NCBI RefSeq assembly: GCF_003946045.1
Contig: NZ_RHNW01000015.1
Location: 1-64,000, forward strand
Direction: 5' to 3'
Origin: Levilactobacillus mulengensis
GTDB lineage: Bacteria; Bacillota; Bacilli; Lactobacillales; Lactobacillaceae
DNA: 64,000 nucleotides
Below the pieces are notes generated by a model. It searched no databases, was not told where the DNA came from, and saw only the letters and a list, made by a program, of their open reading frames with translations. How positions within the stretch are numbered: the stretch's first letter is position 1; the number at the start of each line of letters is the position of its first letter. A program made the translations under genes and the position numbers. Positions 35,830-43,420 of the stretch are shown piece by piece.

Positions 35830-35870
35830 AAAAGGCCGTGTGACAGGGATTTCGTCACACGGCCTTTTGG
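35830..35870. terminator. Bidirectional terminator
   Basis: Perfect 15-bp stem AAAAGGCCGTGTGAC with its complement; A-run and T-run at the ends. Serves the small membrane protein gene and perhaps the convergent toxin gene. Confidence 0.85.
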
Positions 35871-35976
35871 GTTTAATCTTTTAGCAATATTAATCAGCAC
35901 ACAGCAATTACTTTACCACAAAACCCAGTCTGAGATTCTGTAAAGTAGGATTCACGTACTTTACGTGGAGCGCTTT

Positions 35977-36258
35977 CTACTTGAATAGATCTGCGTGACT
36001 ACCAGTATCGATAAAGCGGATAAAACTACCGTCATATTTATAAATAAGTAGCCAGTCGGGTTTGATGTGCAATTCCCGTTCAGGTTTACGATTGACTAGA
36101 GGGTGGTCGTTATAACGTGGTTCTAATACGTCGTCATTAATTAATGCATAGAAAACATTTTCGAAATCGGGTTTGTGGTAACGACCGCCCCGAAGCAGAT
36201 TTTGATAGTGCTTTTTAAATTTTTTCTCAAAGGCTGGTTTATACGGCTGTTTAGTCAT
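35977..36258 (-). CDS. YafQ-type mRNA interferase toxin
   Basis: Type II toxin of the RelE/ParE superfamily, 93 residues, predicted to cleave mRNA on the ribosome. The family pattern is clear: FEKKFKKHYQNLLRGGR, DHPLVNRKPERELHIKPDWLLIY and a C-terminal FIDTGSHADLF with the His catalytic in YafQ. Its start overlaps the end of the antitoxin gene by 8 nt, the usual order and coupling. A+T-rich compared with neighbours. Confidence 0.88.
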   Translation of the reverse strand: MTKQPYKPAFEKKFKKHYQNLLRGGRYHKPDFENVFYALINDDVLEPRYNDHPLVNRKPERELHIKPDWLLIYKYDGSFIRFIDTGSHADLFK

Positions 36259-36493
36259 TTAACCAATCCAGCCCTTTCTTTGGATCATCAAATTCAATGT
36301 AATCTTGACTGTTGATTGCTTCTGTCAGACGTGGAGTAGGTTGGGCGACCTCAAAAGGAATACCGCCAACTTCAATCGACTTTTTTGCAAAGATACGAAA
36401 TGCTTCAGCGGGAGTCAACCCCACTCGATGCATGACAGCTTCTAAGTCTTCTTTGTCCTTTTTATCCATTCGAAAATGTACTTGGGAAGTCAT
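36251..36493 (-). CDS. RelB/DinJ-type antitoxin
   Basis: Antitoxin of 80 residues. The ribbon-helix-helix starts at once (TSQVHFRMDKKDKEDLEAV) and MHRVGLTPAEAFRIFAKKS is the family's second half. The acidic C-terminus (EFDDPKKGLDWLND) would wrap the toxin. ATG 36493 follows GAGGTGAT; a longer in-frame start would translate the operator region. It should repress its own promoter through the palindrome just upstream. Confidence 0.88.
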   Translation of the reverse strand: MTSQVHFRMDKKDKEDLEAVMHRVGLTPAEAFRIFAKKSIEVGGIPFEVAQPTPRLTEAINSQDYIEFDDPKKGLDWLND

Positions 36494-36510
36494 TTTATCA
36501 CCTCTGGTTG

Positions 36511-36522
36511 GATGGTACCATC
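36511..36522 (-). promoter_or_regulatory. Probable DinJ operator
   Basis: Palindrome GATGGTACCATC lies 18 nt before the antitoxin start, next to a further TAGTACCA half. On the minus strand TTGTTA and TACCAT are 17 nt apart, so the palindrome covers a possible -10. Confidence 0.5.
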
Positions 36523-36623
36523 TAGTACCAAAGATAACAACTGATTTGCACAGTAATTTAAAAAAAATGGCCCAGCTGGTGGGGCTCCTCGGCATTCCTT
36601 CCAGCTAGACCGATTTAATTAAG

Positions 36624-37055
36624 TTACAGCGTCTTCTTCAACGTCACCACTGGGGCGCCGTCCTCTTCGAAGGGTTCACCGACCACGTGGTAACCGCAGC
36701 GCTCGTAGAAACTTTTGGCGGTGAGTTCGCCATCAATCAGACCACTGGTGAAGCCGTGAGCCTTGGCCCAATCCTCACCGGCCTGCAGGACCTGGCTACC
36801 GATGCCTTGGCCCCGTAAGGCCTGACTGGTGCAGACCCGACCGAAACGCATTTCGGTGGTCGATTGGGGTTCCAGCCGCAAGGTCCCGACCGGCAGTTCT
36901 GGCCGTTGGTAGGCGACCACGTAGAGCCGGTCCGGCGTGTCGCGGTCGTCAAACTCGATGTCACGGGGAATGCCGCGTTCGGTGACGAAGGTGGCTTGCC
37001 GCAAGGACAGAGCAGCGGCGTGGTTGAAGGGTGCATTTGAAATGACGATTTCCAT
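36624..37055 (-). CDS. GNAT family N-acetyltransferase
   Basis: About 143 residues of the YitI/ElaA-like group. The acetyl-CoA loop is visible as RVCTSQALRGQGIGSQVL (near 74-91), with SFYERCGYHVVGEPFEEDGAP at the C-terminus. AGGAGG precedes the ATG. The start lies 14 nt after the ABC ATPase gene, so it is the last gene of the Trp-type transporter operon. A role in amino acid modification is possible but only inferred from position. Confidence 0.83.
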   Translation of the reverse strand: MEIVISNAPFNHAAALSLRQATFVTERGIPRDIEFDDRDTPDRLYVVAYQRPELPVGTLRLEPQSTTEMRFGRVCTSQALRGQGIGSQVLQAGEDWAKAHGFTSGLIDGELTAKSFYERCGYHVVGEPFEEDGAPVVTLKKTL

Positions 37056-37069
37056 GAGAATGGTTCCTC

Positions 37070-37840
37070 CTATTCAATCTCGGCGAAGAAGCTGTAGAGC
37101 TTTTCACTGGTTAGGGCTTGTTTATCGGCGCCGGCCACGTCGTAGGTGACCTTGCCGTGGTGCAGGACAATCAGGCGGTTGCCGTACGTCAGGGCGTCTT
37201 CCATGTGGTGCGTGATCATCAAGCAGGTCAACTTATCCTGGGAGACCCGTTCATTGGTTAAATGCATTAAATCCTGACCGGTTCGGGGATCGAGAGCCGC
37301 CGTGTGTTCATCCAGCAGTAAGATCTCCGGGCGTTTTAGCGTAGCCATCAGGAAACTAAGTGCTTGGCGTTGACCACCGGAAAGGTTCCCAGTCGCCGTG
37401 GTCAGCCGGTCGTCCAGACCGTTGTGCATGGTGGCCGTCAATTCCTTGTAGTGGGCCATGTGGTGATTCAGCCCCCGGGGCAACAAGCCGCGGCGTTGTC
37501 CACGCCGTTCGGCCAGCAACAGGTTTTCGGCCACCGTCATCCGGGGGGCAGTCCCCAGCTTAGGATCTTGGAAAACCCGGGCTAAGAAGCGGGTGCGTTT
37601 TTCCACGGATTCGTGGGCGATGTCCTTGCCGTTCAGGAGAATCTGACCGCTGTCGATGCTGAGGTCGCCCCCAATGGCGTTGAACAGAGTGGATTTCCCC
37701 GCCCCGTTGGAGCCCAACACCGTGATGAAATCGCCGGCGTTGATGGTCAGGTTGAGCTTATTTAAAATCGTGATTTCTTCGGGCGTGTTGCGATTAACTT
37801 TTAACACAACATCCTTTAATTGCAATAATGGTTTAGTCAT
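37070..37840 (-). CDS. ABC transporter ATP-binding protein, TrpXYZ-type (tryptophan system predicted)
   Basis: ATPase of an amino acid importer, 256 residues. Walker A is GSNGAGKST (near 43-51), signature LSGGQRQA near 150, Walker B ILLLDEHTAALDP near 170-182, H-loop ITHH near 205. DEHTA in place of DEPTS is characteristic of this group. Overlaps the permease gene by 8 nt. The operon order is binding protein, permease, ATPase, GNAT. A close paralogue is encoded at 45305. Confidence 0.88.
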   Translation of the reverse strand: MTKPLLQLKDVVLKVNRNTPEEITILNKLNLTINAGDFITVLGSNGAGKSTLFNAIGGDLSIDSGQILLNGKDIAHESVEKRTRFLARVFQDPKLGTAPRMTVAENLLLAERRGQRRGLLPRGLNHHMAHYKELTATMHNGLDDRLTTATGNLSGGQRQALSFLMATLKRPEILLLDEHTAALDPRTGQDLMHLTNERVSQDKLTCLMITHHMEDALTYGNRLIVLHHGKVTYDVAGADKQALTSEKLYSFFAEIE

Positions 37841-38732
37841 TGGTATCCAACCCCCGTTTCACAAGGTGCTTGAAGTTCAACACGTTCTTGAAGACTGGCA
37901 GCATCATGCAGAGCGCCAGGATGATGGCGGAAATCAGGTTCAGGTCGTTGGCGCTGAAGCCTAACTTGAGGACCAGCAGTAGGACGAAGCGGTAGAGGAT
38001 ACTGCCGAGCGTGACCGCGACCAGCCGTTGGTTCAGGGTCAAATCGCCAAAGGCTACTTCCCCAATGATGATGGAGGCCAGCGCGATAACGATGATGCCG
38101 ATGCCCATGTTGACGTCGGCGTACCCGTTGTTTTGAGCGACCAGCGCGCCACCAAAGGCAATCAGGCCGTTGGAGACCATCAGCCCCATGATTTTCATAT
38201 TGTCGGTGTTGATGCCCAGTGAGCGGGCCATGGTCTGATTATCCCCAGTGGCAATGAAGCCTTGGCCCAGCTCCGTTTGCAGGAAGTAGATGACGATGGT
38301 CGTGATGATCACCATGATCAGGGTGCCCAGCACCACGCTGTCAAAGTATTGGGGCAGGGAGGCTAAGAAATGGTTCTTAAATAGCGTCGATTTACCCAGG
38401 AGGGAAACGTTGGCCCGGCCCATGATCCGCAGGTTAACGGAGTAGCAGGCGGTCATGACCAGGATACCGGCCAGCAGGATGGGGATGTGCCCCTTGGTGT
38501 AGAGCAGCCCGGTAATCAGGCCGGCGAGGGCACCGACACAGAAGGCCAGTAACGTGGCGAGTAACGGGTTCATCCCGTTGGCAATGGCAGCGACGGCGGT
38601 GGCGGCACCCAGTGGGAACGTGCCCTCAACCGTCATATCGGCGAAATCTAAGATTCTAAAGGTCAGGAATAACCCGACCCCGAGGACGGCCCAGAGGAGG
38701 CCTTGTCCAATTGCGGAAACTGCTAAACTCAT
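37833..38732 (-). CDS. ABC transporter permease, TrpXYZ-type
   Basis: Membrane subunit with about eight segments, 299 residues. It belongs with the permeases found beside PF04392-type binding proteins: start SAIGQGLLWAVLGVGLFLTF, then DMTVEGTFPLGAA near 33, ATGDNQTMARSLG near 165 and EVAFGDLTLNQR near 230. Overlaps the binding-protein gene by 4 nt at its start. Paralogue of the permease at 44407. Confidence 0.87.
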   Translation of the reverse strand: MSLAVSAIGQGLLWAVLGVGLFLTFRILDFADMTVEGTFPLGAATAVAAIANGMNPLLATLLAFCVGALAGLITGLLYTKGHIPILLAGILVMTACYSVNLRIMGRANVSLLGKSTLFKNHFLASLPQYFDSVVLGTLIMVIITTIVIYFLQTELGQGFIATGDNQTMARSLGINTDNMKIMGLMVSNGLIAFGGALVAQNNGYADVNMGIGIIVIALASIIIGEVAFGDLTLNQRLVAVTLGSILYRFVLLLVLKLGFSANDLNLISAIILALCMMLPVFKNVLNFKHLVKRGLDTND

Positions 38733-39724
38733 TTAAAAACCTCCCCGTGTGCTTGGGCTTCTTTAACGACGTCGGCGGGCAACGTGATGCCCAGCTTCTT
38801 GGCTTGCTTCAGGTTGACGGTCATTTCACCCTTTTTCTCGAAGTGAATGGGCGTGTCGGCCGGGTTCTTGCCGTTTAAAATGGCGGCGGTCATCTTCCCG
38901 GTCTCAACCCCGAGCTTGTACTGGTTGATACTCAACGTGGCGAGCCCACCAGCCTTGACCATGGTATCGACGGCTGGAAAAACGGGGACCTTCTTGGCGT
39001 TGGCCGTGGAGACCAGCGTCTGCATGGCACTGGCCACCGTGTTGTCGGTCGGCACGTAAATGGCGTCGACCTGACTGACCATCTGTTCAGCGACCTGGTT
39101 CAAATCGTTGGTGCTGGCGATGGAGTAAGCCTTGAGTTGGACGTGTTCCTTTTGGCAGAGCGCCTTGAATTGGTGATACTGCGCGGTGGCAGAGTCATCG
39201 GAAGACGTGTAGATGATGCCCAGCGTCTTCATCTTCGGCATGATGTGTTGAATCAATTTGAGCTGCGCCTTCAGCGGGGCTTGGTCGGACACCCCGGTCA
39301 CATTGTTGCCGGGATGCGTGTTGCTCTTGACCAGGTCGGCGCCCATCGGATCAGTGATGGCCCCCAGCACGACCGGAATGTTCGAGCTGGCGTTGGCCAA
39401 GGCCTGCGCGGATGGTGTGGCGATTCCAATCATGGCGGCCGCCTTTTCGTTGACGAAGCGGGCACTCATGGTCTTTAGATTGCTTTGATCATTTTGGGCG
39501 TTTTGAAAATCAATCTTGACGTTTTTGCCCACGGTGTAGCCTTCTTCGGCGAGCCCGTGAATGATCCCTTTGTGAATGGCATCGAGCGCCGGGTGAGACA
39601 GTAATTGGAGAATCCCAACGGTCGGAACTTCCTTCTTAGCAGCTGATTCGGGCTTGCTTTCCTGAACGAAGGCAAAGCCGAGAAAAATAAGTAAAATGGC
39701 AATGAGTCCATAGAGACGTTTCAT
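38729..39724 (-). CDS. ABC transporter substrate-binding protein (tryptophan predicted)
   Basis: Periplasmic-binding-fold protein of the ABC_sub_bind (PF04392) family that includes streptococcal TrpX. The N-terminus (MKRLYGLIAILLIFLGFAFV) is a signal anchor without a lipobox Cys, unlike its paralogue at 43421, so it is probably held by an uncleaved helix. Mature motifs: TVGILQLLSHPALDAIHKG, NDQSNLKTM, GIATPSAQALAN, YVPTDNTVASAM. The tryptophan assignment rests on the family and on the leader peptide upstream, and is inference. Confidence 0.85.
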   Translation of the reverse strand: MKRLYGLIAILLIFLGFAFVQESKPESAAKKEVPTVGILQLLSHPALDAIHKGIIHGLAEEGYTVGKNVKIDFQNAQNDQSNLKTMSARFVNEKAAAMIGIATPSAQALANASSNIPVVLGAITDPMGADLVKSNTHPGNNVTGVSDQAPLKAQLKLIQHIMPKMKTLGIIYTSSDDSATAQYHQFKALCQKEHVQLKAYSIASTNDLNQVAEQMVSQVDAIYVPTDNTVASAMQTLVSTANAKKVPVFPAVDTMVKAGGLATLSINQYKLGVETGKMTAAILNGKNPADTPIHFEKKGEMTVNLKQAKKLGITLPADVVKEAQAHGEVFK

Positions 39725-39769
39725 TTAGTTAACCTCACTTTAATGGTGGCTGGCAACGGTCAATTATAC

Positions 39770-39797
39770 AAAAAGAGCACCCAGACCGGCTGGGTGC
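39770..39797 (-). terminator. Second leader terminator before the Trp-type operon
   Basis: GCACCCAG pairs with CTGGGTGC, followed on the minus strand by TCTTTTTGT. It lies just after the attenuator stem, making two terminators in series. Confidence 0.7.
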
Positions 39798-39803
39798 CCA
39801 AAT

Positions 39804-39924
39804 AAAAAGGCCCGCAAAACCGGAATGATACATCCGTGCGGGCTTTTGCATAGAAAAGTTAGCCGGCGCAGATGCGAGAATCGCTCTGGGAGCTCAAGTC
39901 GCATCAACACTGATGACGACTTGA
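39804..39924 (-). promoter_or_regulatory. Attenuator with alternative hairpins, Trp-type operon
   Basis: Minus-strand segments in order: R1 TCAAGTCG (39917-39924), R2 CGACTTGA (39894-39901) overlapped by GATGCGA (39899-39905), R3 CGCATCTGCG (39867-39876), R4 CGCACGGATG (39831-39840), then the terminator CCCGCA/TGCGGG with CTTTTTA. R1:R2 excludes R2:R3; R3:R4 excludes the terminator. R1 starts right after the leader stop codon, so a ribosome at the stop masks it and favours termination. Confidence 0.65.
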
Positions 39925-39972
39925 TTACCGGCTTTGCCAACGTCCATTAAGTTTTGTGTTAGACATTTGCAT
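39925..39972 (-). CDS. Leader peptide MQMSNTKLNGRWQSR
   Basis: A 15-codon open frame in the operon leader, with AAGGAAAAG upstream. It ends GRWQSR-stop: a single Trp codon three codons before the last sense codon, at 39937-39939. Placement of the rare Trp codon just before the hairpin series, in front of a TrpX-family transporter, argues for a stalling peptide. One Trp codon alone would be weak evidence; the layout matches that of the Phe leader at 43005. Confidence 0.6.
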   Translation of the reverse strand: MQMSNTKLNGRWQSR

Positions 39973-40007
39973 TAACTTTTCCTTCTTTCCGTTGTTTGAA
40001 TAATTTT

Positions 40008-40036
40008 AGTTTACGGCAACGCTTAAAAGGCGTCAA
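40008..40036 (-). promoter_or_regulatory. Promoter of the Trp-type operon
   Basis: TTGACG (40031-40036) and TAAACT (40008-40013) with a 17-nt spacer; transcription would start near 40000, leaving a leader of about 275 nt. Confidence 0.65.
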
Positions 40037-40081
40037 CCTTAATTTTCATTTTTTAGCAAATTGGTTTGGACCAGCAGGCTG

Positions 40082-40319
40082 AAAATTAAACTTGCGGTGG
40101 TGGCCGTTCCCGGCGGTGGCTGCAAGATGCCCTGCTATGGGGTCCGGTGTCAGCCTGAGGAGCGGTCTGCCGCCTCGACTTGAAACCTCGCTGCGTTTCG
40201 CGAGTTTCCAAGGTCGACCCGTGTTCTAAACTGAGAAAACCACTCAGCTAAGAACACCGACACAGCTGGGCATCTTGCCCCACCTCTGGTCACTGACGCG
40301 GAACCGCAATTTAATTTTG
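40082..40319 (+). repeat. Cloverleaf intergenic repeat, copy 22 (long type)
   Basis: Outer arms AAAATTAAACTTGCGGT/ACCGCAATTTAATTTT with one bulge; inner GCAAGATGCCC...GGGCATCTTGC; H2 CTTGAAAC/GTTTCCAAG, quite different from other copies but still paired. Confidence 0.85.
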
Positions 40320-40373
40320 ATCATCGTGTGGTCGGTGGTGGGGATGTAAGACGGTTAATTGTGTTGCCTACAT

Positions 40374-40510
40374 TTCCGGTGGCAAATTCAAGTATCCCTG
40401 CTGTGGGGGGAACTGCCACCTCGCGCCCCATGTTCTAAGCTGAAATCAGCCCGCTCAGCTAAGAACATCGACACAGCCGGGAAACTTGATTCGCCTCTGG
40501 CCACTGAGGT
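40374..40510 (+). repeat. Cloverleaf intergenic repeat, copy 23 (shortened)
   Basis: CAAATTCAAGTATCCCTGC/GGGAAACTTGATT outer helix and H3 TTAGCTGAG-like present; H1/H2 are collapsed. Confidence 0.72.
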
Positions 40511-40773
40511 TGTCCGTACTGGTTGTGTGGGTTGTCGCGGTGTTAGTTTACAGGTTCAAGCCGGCAGTATACCAGTTCAGCATTTCAGAGTCGGAAACGG
40601 CATCGAGATTTTCGATTCGAGCAAGTTGAGGTTGTGTGGTGGACAGGGAGGGAAATCATTACTGGCGAATCATAAACTTTGGCGTTGGGCGACGCTGATT
40701 TTTGGTATACTGGACGATAACAGTTGCGGGGGATGCATACCCTCGAATGAAACGACACAAGGAGGCTGCATCA

Positions 40774-41676
40774 ATGAAAATTGCAGTTCTAACGGATACG
40801 TCTGCCGGCATGGACTTTGACGAGGCGGCGGAGCGCCAGGTAACGCTCTTGGCCGCGCCAATTATGTTTGGCAACCGGCAGTACCACGAGTATCAAGACC
40901 TGAGCACGGCCGATTACTACCGCTTGATGCGGCTGGCTAAATCGAAAAAAATGGTGCCGACCGCGCCGCAGGTTTCCATGAAGACCGTGAAGGCGACCTG
41001 TGATGCCTTGGCGAAAACGGGTGTGACCGACGTTATCGTGATTGGCCCATCACTGGGGATCTCCGGGCTGGTGAACACGTTGGCCGCTTACGTTGAAAAT
41101 ATTACTAGCGTCCACGTTTGGCCGTGGGACTCCCGCGGCATTCTTACGACGATGGGCGACCAGGTGCGCCTGGCCGCCGAACTGGTTGCGGAGGGGTACG
41201 CAGTCAAAGAAGTCTTCGCCCAGCTCACTAAGCTACGGGCAACCGCGCACAGCGTGTTTGTAGTGGATTCCATCAAGCCATTGTTGCGCACGGGGGAAGT
41301 CAATCCCAGCCACAGTCCCGGCAGTACGCCCTTGTTGGCCGGCAAGCCCATCTTGATCTTTGACCCCTCCGGTAAAATGCGGGTGGCGGGGAGTGCCTTG
41401 CGGTTGAAGGGTGCCATGGCGGACTTCTTAGACGACTTGGCCGATGATTTGGCGGGGGCCGACCCGGTTAAGGCGACGGTGTTAAATGCCGACCAACCGG
41501 AAGCCACCCAACGCTGGATTGCCGGTGCGCAGAAGCGGTTCCCAACCGTTAAGTTTGATGTGGCCTTGATTGGGCCTAGCTTTGGGGTGCATGTTGGGGA
41601 TGGGGCGATGGGACTGGCTTGGTGCCAGGACTACCGCAGCCTTCTCACCCCCGAACCAAACGTCAGCGAACTTTAG
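40774..41676 (+). CDS. DegV-family fatty-acid-binding protein
   Basis: FakB/DegV-type protein, 300 residues, which in Firmicutes presents fatty acids to the FakA kinase. Family marks: VLTDTSAGMD at residues 5-14 (usually TDSxxDL), TAPQVSM near 66 (usually TSQPS), GPSLGISGL near 93 and the closing GPSFGVHVGDGAMGL near 273. The motifs are degenerate versus typical DegV, so the ligand may differ. AAGGAGG precedes ATG 40774. No fakA nearby. Confidence 0.83.
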   Translation: MKIAVLTDTSAGMDFDEAAERQVTLLAAPIMFGNRQYHEYQDLSTADYYRLMRLAKSKKMVPTAPQVSMKTVKATCDALAKTGVTDVIVIGPSLGISGLVNTLAAYVENITSVHVWPWDSRGILTTMGDQVRLAAELVAEGYAVKEVFAQLTKLRATAHSVFVVDSIKPLLRTGEVNPSHSPGSTPLLAGKPILIFDPSGKMRVAGSALRLKGAMADFLDDLADDLAGADPVKATVLNADQPEATQRWIAGAQKRFPTVKFDVALIGPSFGVHVGDGAMGLAWCQDYRSLLTPEPNVSEL

Positions 41677-41699
41677 GGTTAAACGTTGTGTTTTGTCCG

Positions 41700-41877
41700 C
41701 GCCTCCGGGCTGGTGAAAACTGGGCCGTGTCGCTGTGGGCGCGCGCCAGAAGCCTGAGAAGCGGTCTTCTGGCTTACTTTGAGCCGAAGTTCACGTCTCA
41801 AAGATAGCAGTTGCCTAAGCGGGGGACCCGCTAAGGCAACTCCCACGGCTGAGCCCATTTTCACCAGCCCTGCGGCT
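41700..41877 (+). repeat. Cloverleaf intergenic repeat, copy 24 (compact type)
   Basis: GGGCTGGTGAAAACTGGGC against GCCCATTTTCACCAGCCC; H1 GCCAGAAG/CTTCTGGC; H3 GTTGCCTAAGCGG with CCGCTAAGGCAAC. Sense to degV, 24 nt after its stop. Confidence 0.88.
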
Positions 41878-41950
41878 AACACTGGTTTAGACCCACAGTT
41901 GCGGGTGACGTTTGTGTTATCTATCGTTATTAGAGTGTTTGATCTGTTCT

Positions 41951-42180
41951 GGTCTGGTCGTGTCCGTTCCCGGCGGCGAGCTCAAGGTGCCCGGCTGTGG
42001 GGCCGGTTCCAGCCAAAGAGCGGGCTTCCACCTCAACTTTGAGCCTGGGGGGCGGTCTCAAAGGTTGTCCCATGCTCTAAATAGAGAAAATCACTCTATT
42101 AAGACCATCGACATAGCCGGGCACCTTGGCTCGCCTCTGGTCACTCCCACGACCGACCCAGCTTTCCCAGCCCTGCGGCT
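41951..42180 (+). repeat. Cloverleaf intergenic repeat, copy 25 (long type)
   Basis: GTTCCCGGCGG, CAAGGTGCCCGGCTGTG against CATAGCCGGGCACCTTG, H3 TAGAG/CTCTA, CTCTGGTCACT and GACCCAGCTTTCCCAGCCC. Confidence 0.87.
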
Positions 42181-42253
42181 AACACTGGTTTAGTCCCACA
42201 GCTGCGGGTGACATTTGGGTTGGTTATCGTTATTTGAGTGTTTGATTTGTTTT

Positions 42254-42484
42254 GGTTGGCATGTATGCGTTCCCGCCAGAACGCTCAAGGAGCCCTGCTG
42301 TGAGGCCGGTTCCAGCCAAGGAGCGGGCTTCCACCTCAACTTTGAGCCTGAGGTGCAGTCTCAAAGGTTGTCCCATGCTCTAAGCTGAGTGAGAAACCTC
42401 AGCTAAGACCATCGACACAGCTGGTTACTTTGATCCGCCTCTGGTCACTCCCACGACCGGCCCAGTTTTCCCAGCCCTGCGGCT
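42254..42484 (+). repeat. Cloverleaf intergenic repeat, copy 26 (long type)
   Basis: Tandem partner of copy 25 with the same flank (GTTTGATTTGTTTTGGT versus GTTTGATCTGTTCTGGT). The inner arm CAAGGAGCCCTGCTGTG pairs less well than in copy 25. Confidence 0.85.
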
Positions 42485-42680
42485 AACACTGGTTTAGCTC
42501 CACGGTTGTAGTTGGAGTTTGGTCTGGTTGACGTTGTTTGGTGATTGATGGTCAGTTTCATTTTCGATAGTTAATGGATAGAGAGTTTTTTCAATCTGGT
42601 TCAATCGAGTTGGACCACGAGAATAAGTTCCGCGCACACTCACACAACAACTGGCCGACAACTTAGTAATTGTCAGAAAT

Positions 42681-42917
42681 CTCATTTTCGGGTTGAGCGT
42701 TGTTTAGCCGCAGGGAGACTGCCAATGGACTCAGCCGTGGGAATTCCCTTAGCGGCGGGTTGAGCCGCTTAGGGAATTGGTGTCTTTGAAACGCGTTCCC
42801 TAGCGGTTCAAAGCATCCCAGAGACCGCTTTTTGGCTCTGGGTGTCCGCCCACAGCGTTCCGGTCCAGTGGCAGTCTCCCGGAGGCGGTGGCAACGAACA
42901 CCTCATCCGAAAATGAG
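42681..42917 (-). repeat. Cloverleaf intergenic repeat, copy 27 (compact type, extended palindrome)
   Basis: Core 42706-42887 with GGGAGACTGCCA/TGGCAGTCTCCC. An extra outer helix CTCATTTTCGG (42681) with CCGAAAATGAG (42907) encloses it. H3 GAATTCCCTTAGCGG/CCGCTTAGGGAATT. Ends 20 nt before the Phe-type promoter, antisense to that operon. Confidence 0.85.
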
Positions 42918-42937
42918 AATTAAATTAAAATTCAGGG

Positions 42938-42966
42938 TTGACAGTCTTATTTTTTCATGGTTAACT
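42938..42966 (+). promoter_or_regulatory. Promoter of the Phe-type operon
   Basis: Consensus TTGACA (42938-42943), 17-nt spacer, TTAACT (42961-42966). The leader from here to the first transporter gene is about 450 nt. Confidence 0.75.
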
Positions 42967-43004
42967 GAGAGAGTAAATTGATAAATGAAAGGGATTTTGC
43001 CATT

Positions 43005-43067
43005 ATGAAACTCAATAGCCTAACTCATTTAAATAACCAATTTGCCTTTAGCTTTTTCTTTAGATAG
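43005..43067 (+). CDS. Phe-rich leader peptide
   Basis: A 20-residue open frame, MKLNSLTHLNNQFAFSFFFR, with AAAGGGA 10 nt before its ATG. Five of the last eight residues are Phe, two of them encoded before and three after AGC. The stop codon TAG ends exactly where the first attenuator arm begins. This is the pattern of PheL/PheM-type stalling peptides in enterobacteria. Confidence 0.82.
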   Translation: MKLNSLTHLNNQFAFSFFFR

Positions 43068-43249
43068 CGTTTGTATTCACCTCGTTGGATACGAACGCGC
43101 CGCTCAATTGCGTTTGTATCTATCGAATAGCTAAAGTTTTTCAGCATGAACTTAGCGCCAGATAGATACGGGTATAATCTATCTGGAGAAAATATATCGG
43201 GCCCGATATCACCAGGTAGATTCTACTCAGAATCTATCTGGTGTTTTTT
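43067..43249 (+). promoter_or_regulatory. Seven-segment attenuator, Phe-type operon
   Basis: R1 GCGTTTGTAT (43067-43076), R2 ATACGAACGC (43089-43098), R3 GCGTTTGTATCTATC (43110-43124), R4 CCAGATAGATAC (43158-43169), R5 ATCTATCTGG (43177-43186), R6 CACCAGGTAGATTCT (43210-43224), R7 its complement (43229-43243) with TTTTTT. R1:R2, R3:R4 and R5:R6 together exclude the terminator. R2:R3, R4:R5 and R6:R7 form it. R1 repeats the first ten bases of R3 exactly, as needed for competition. Also present is a 16-bp palindrome at 43194-43209. Confidence 0.78.
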
Positions 43250-43379
43250 GTTTTCCCGGAGGTCTTTTTCCGAGAAACGGTGACAACCCTGGACGCAGGG
43301 CACATCATCCCGCTGGAAGATTGGTTGAATTTACCAATTAAAGAATCAGTCAATCGTTGACCGGTGACAGTTATACCGG
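43250..43379 (+). other. Gap between attenuator and binding-protein gene
   Basis: Holds a coding-like stretch in one frame (EVFFRETVTTLDAGHIIPL then EDWLNLPIKESVNR, stop at 43358) that I do not recognise, followed by the hairpin CCGGT/ACCGG (43361-43379). It may be the tail of a lost gene or chance. Confidence 0.3.
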
Positions 43380-43420
43380 CCCGAAAATAAAAGCATCATC
43401 ATACCTTGGAGGAATTGATT

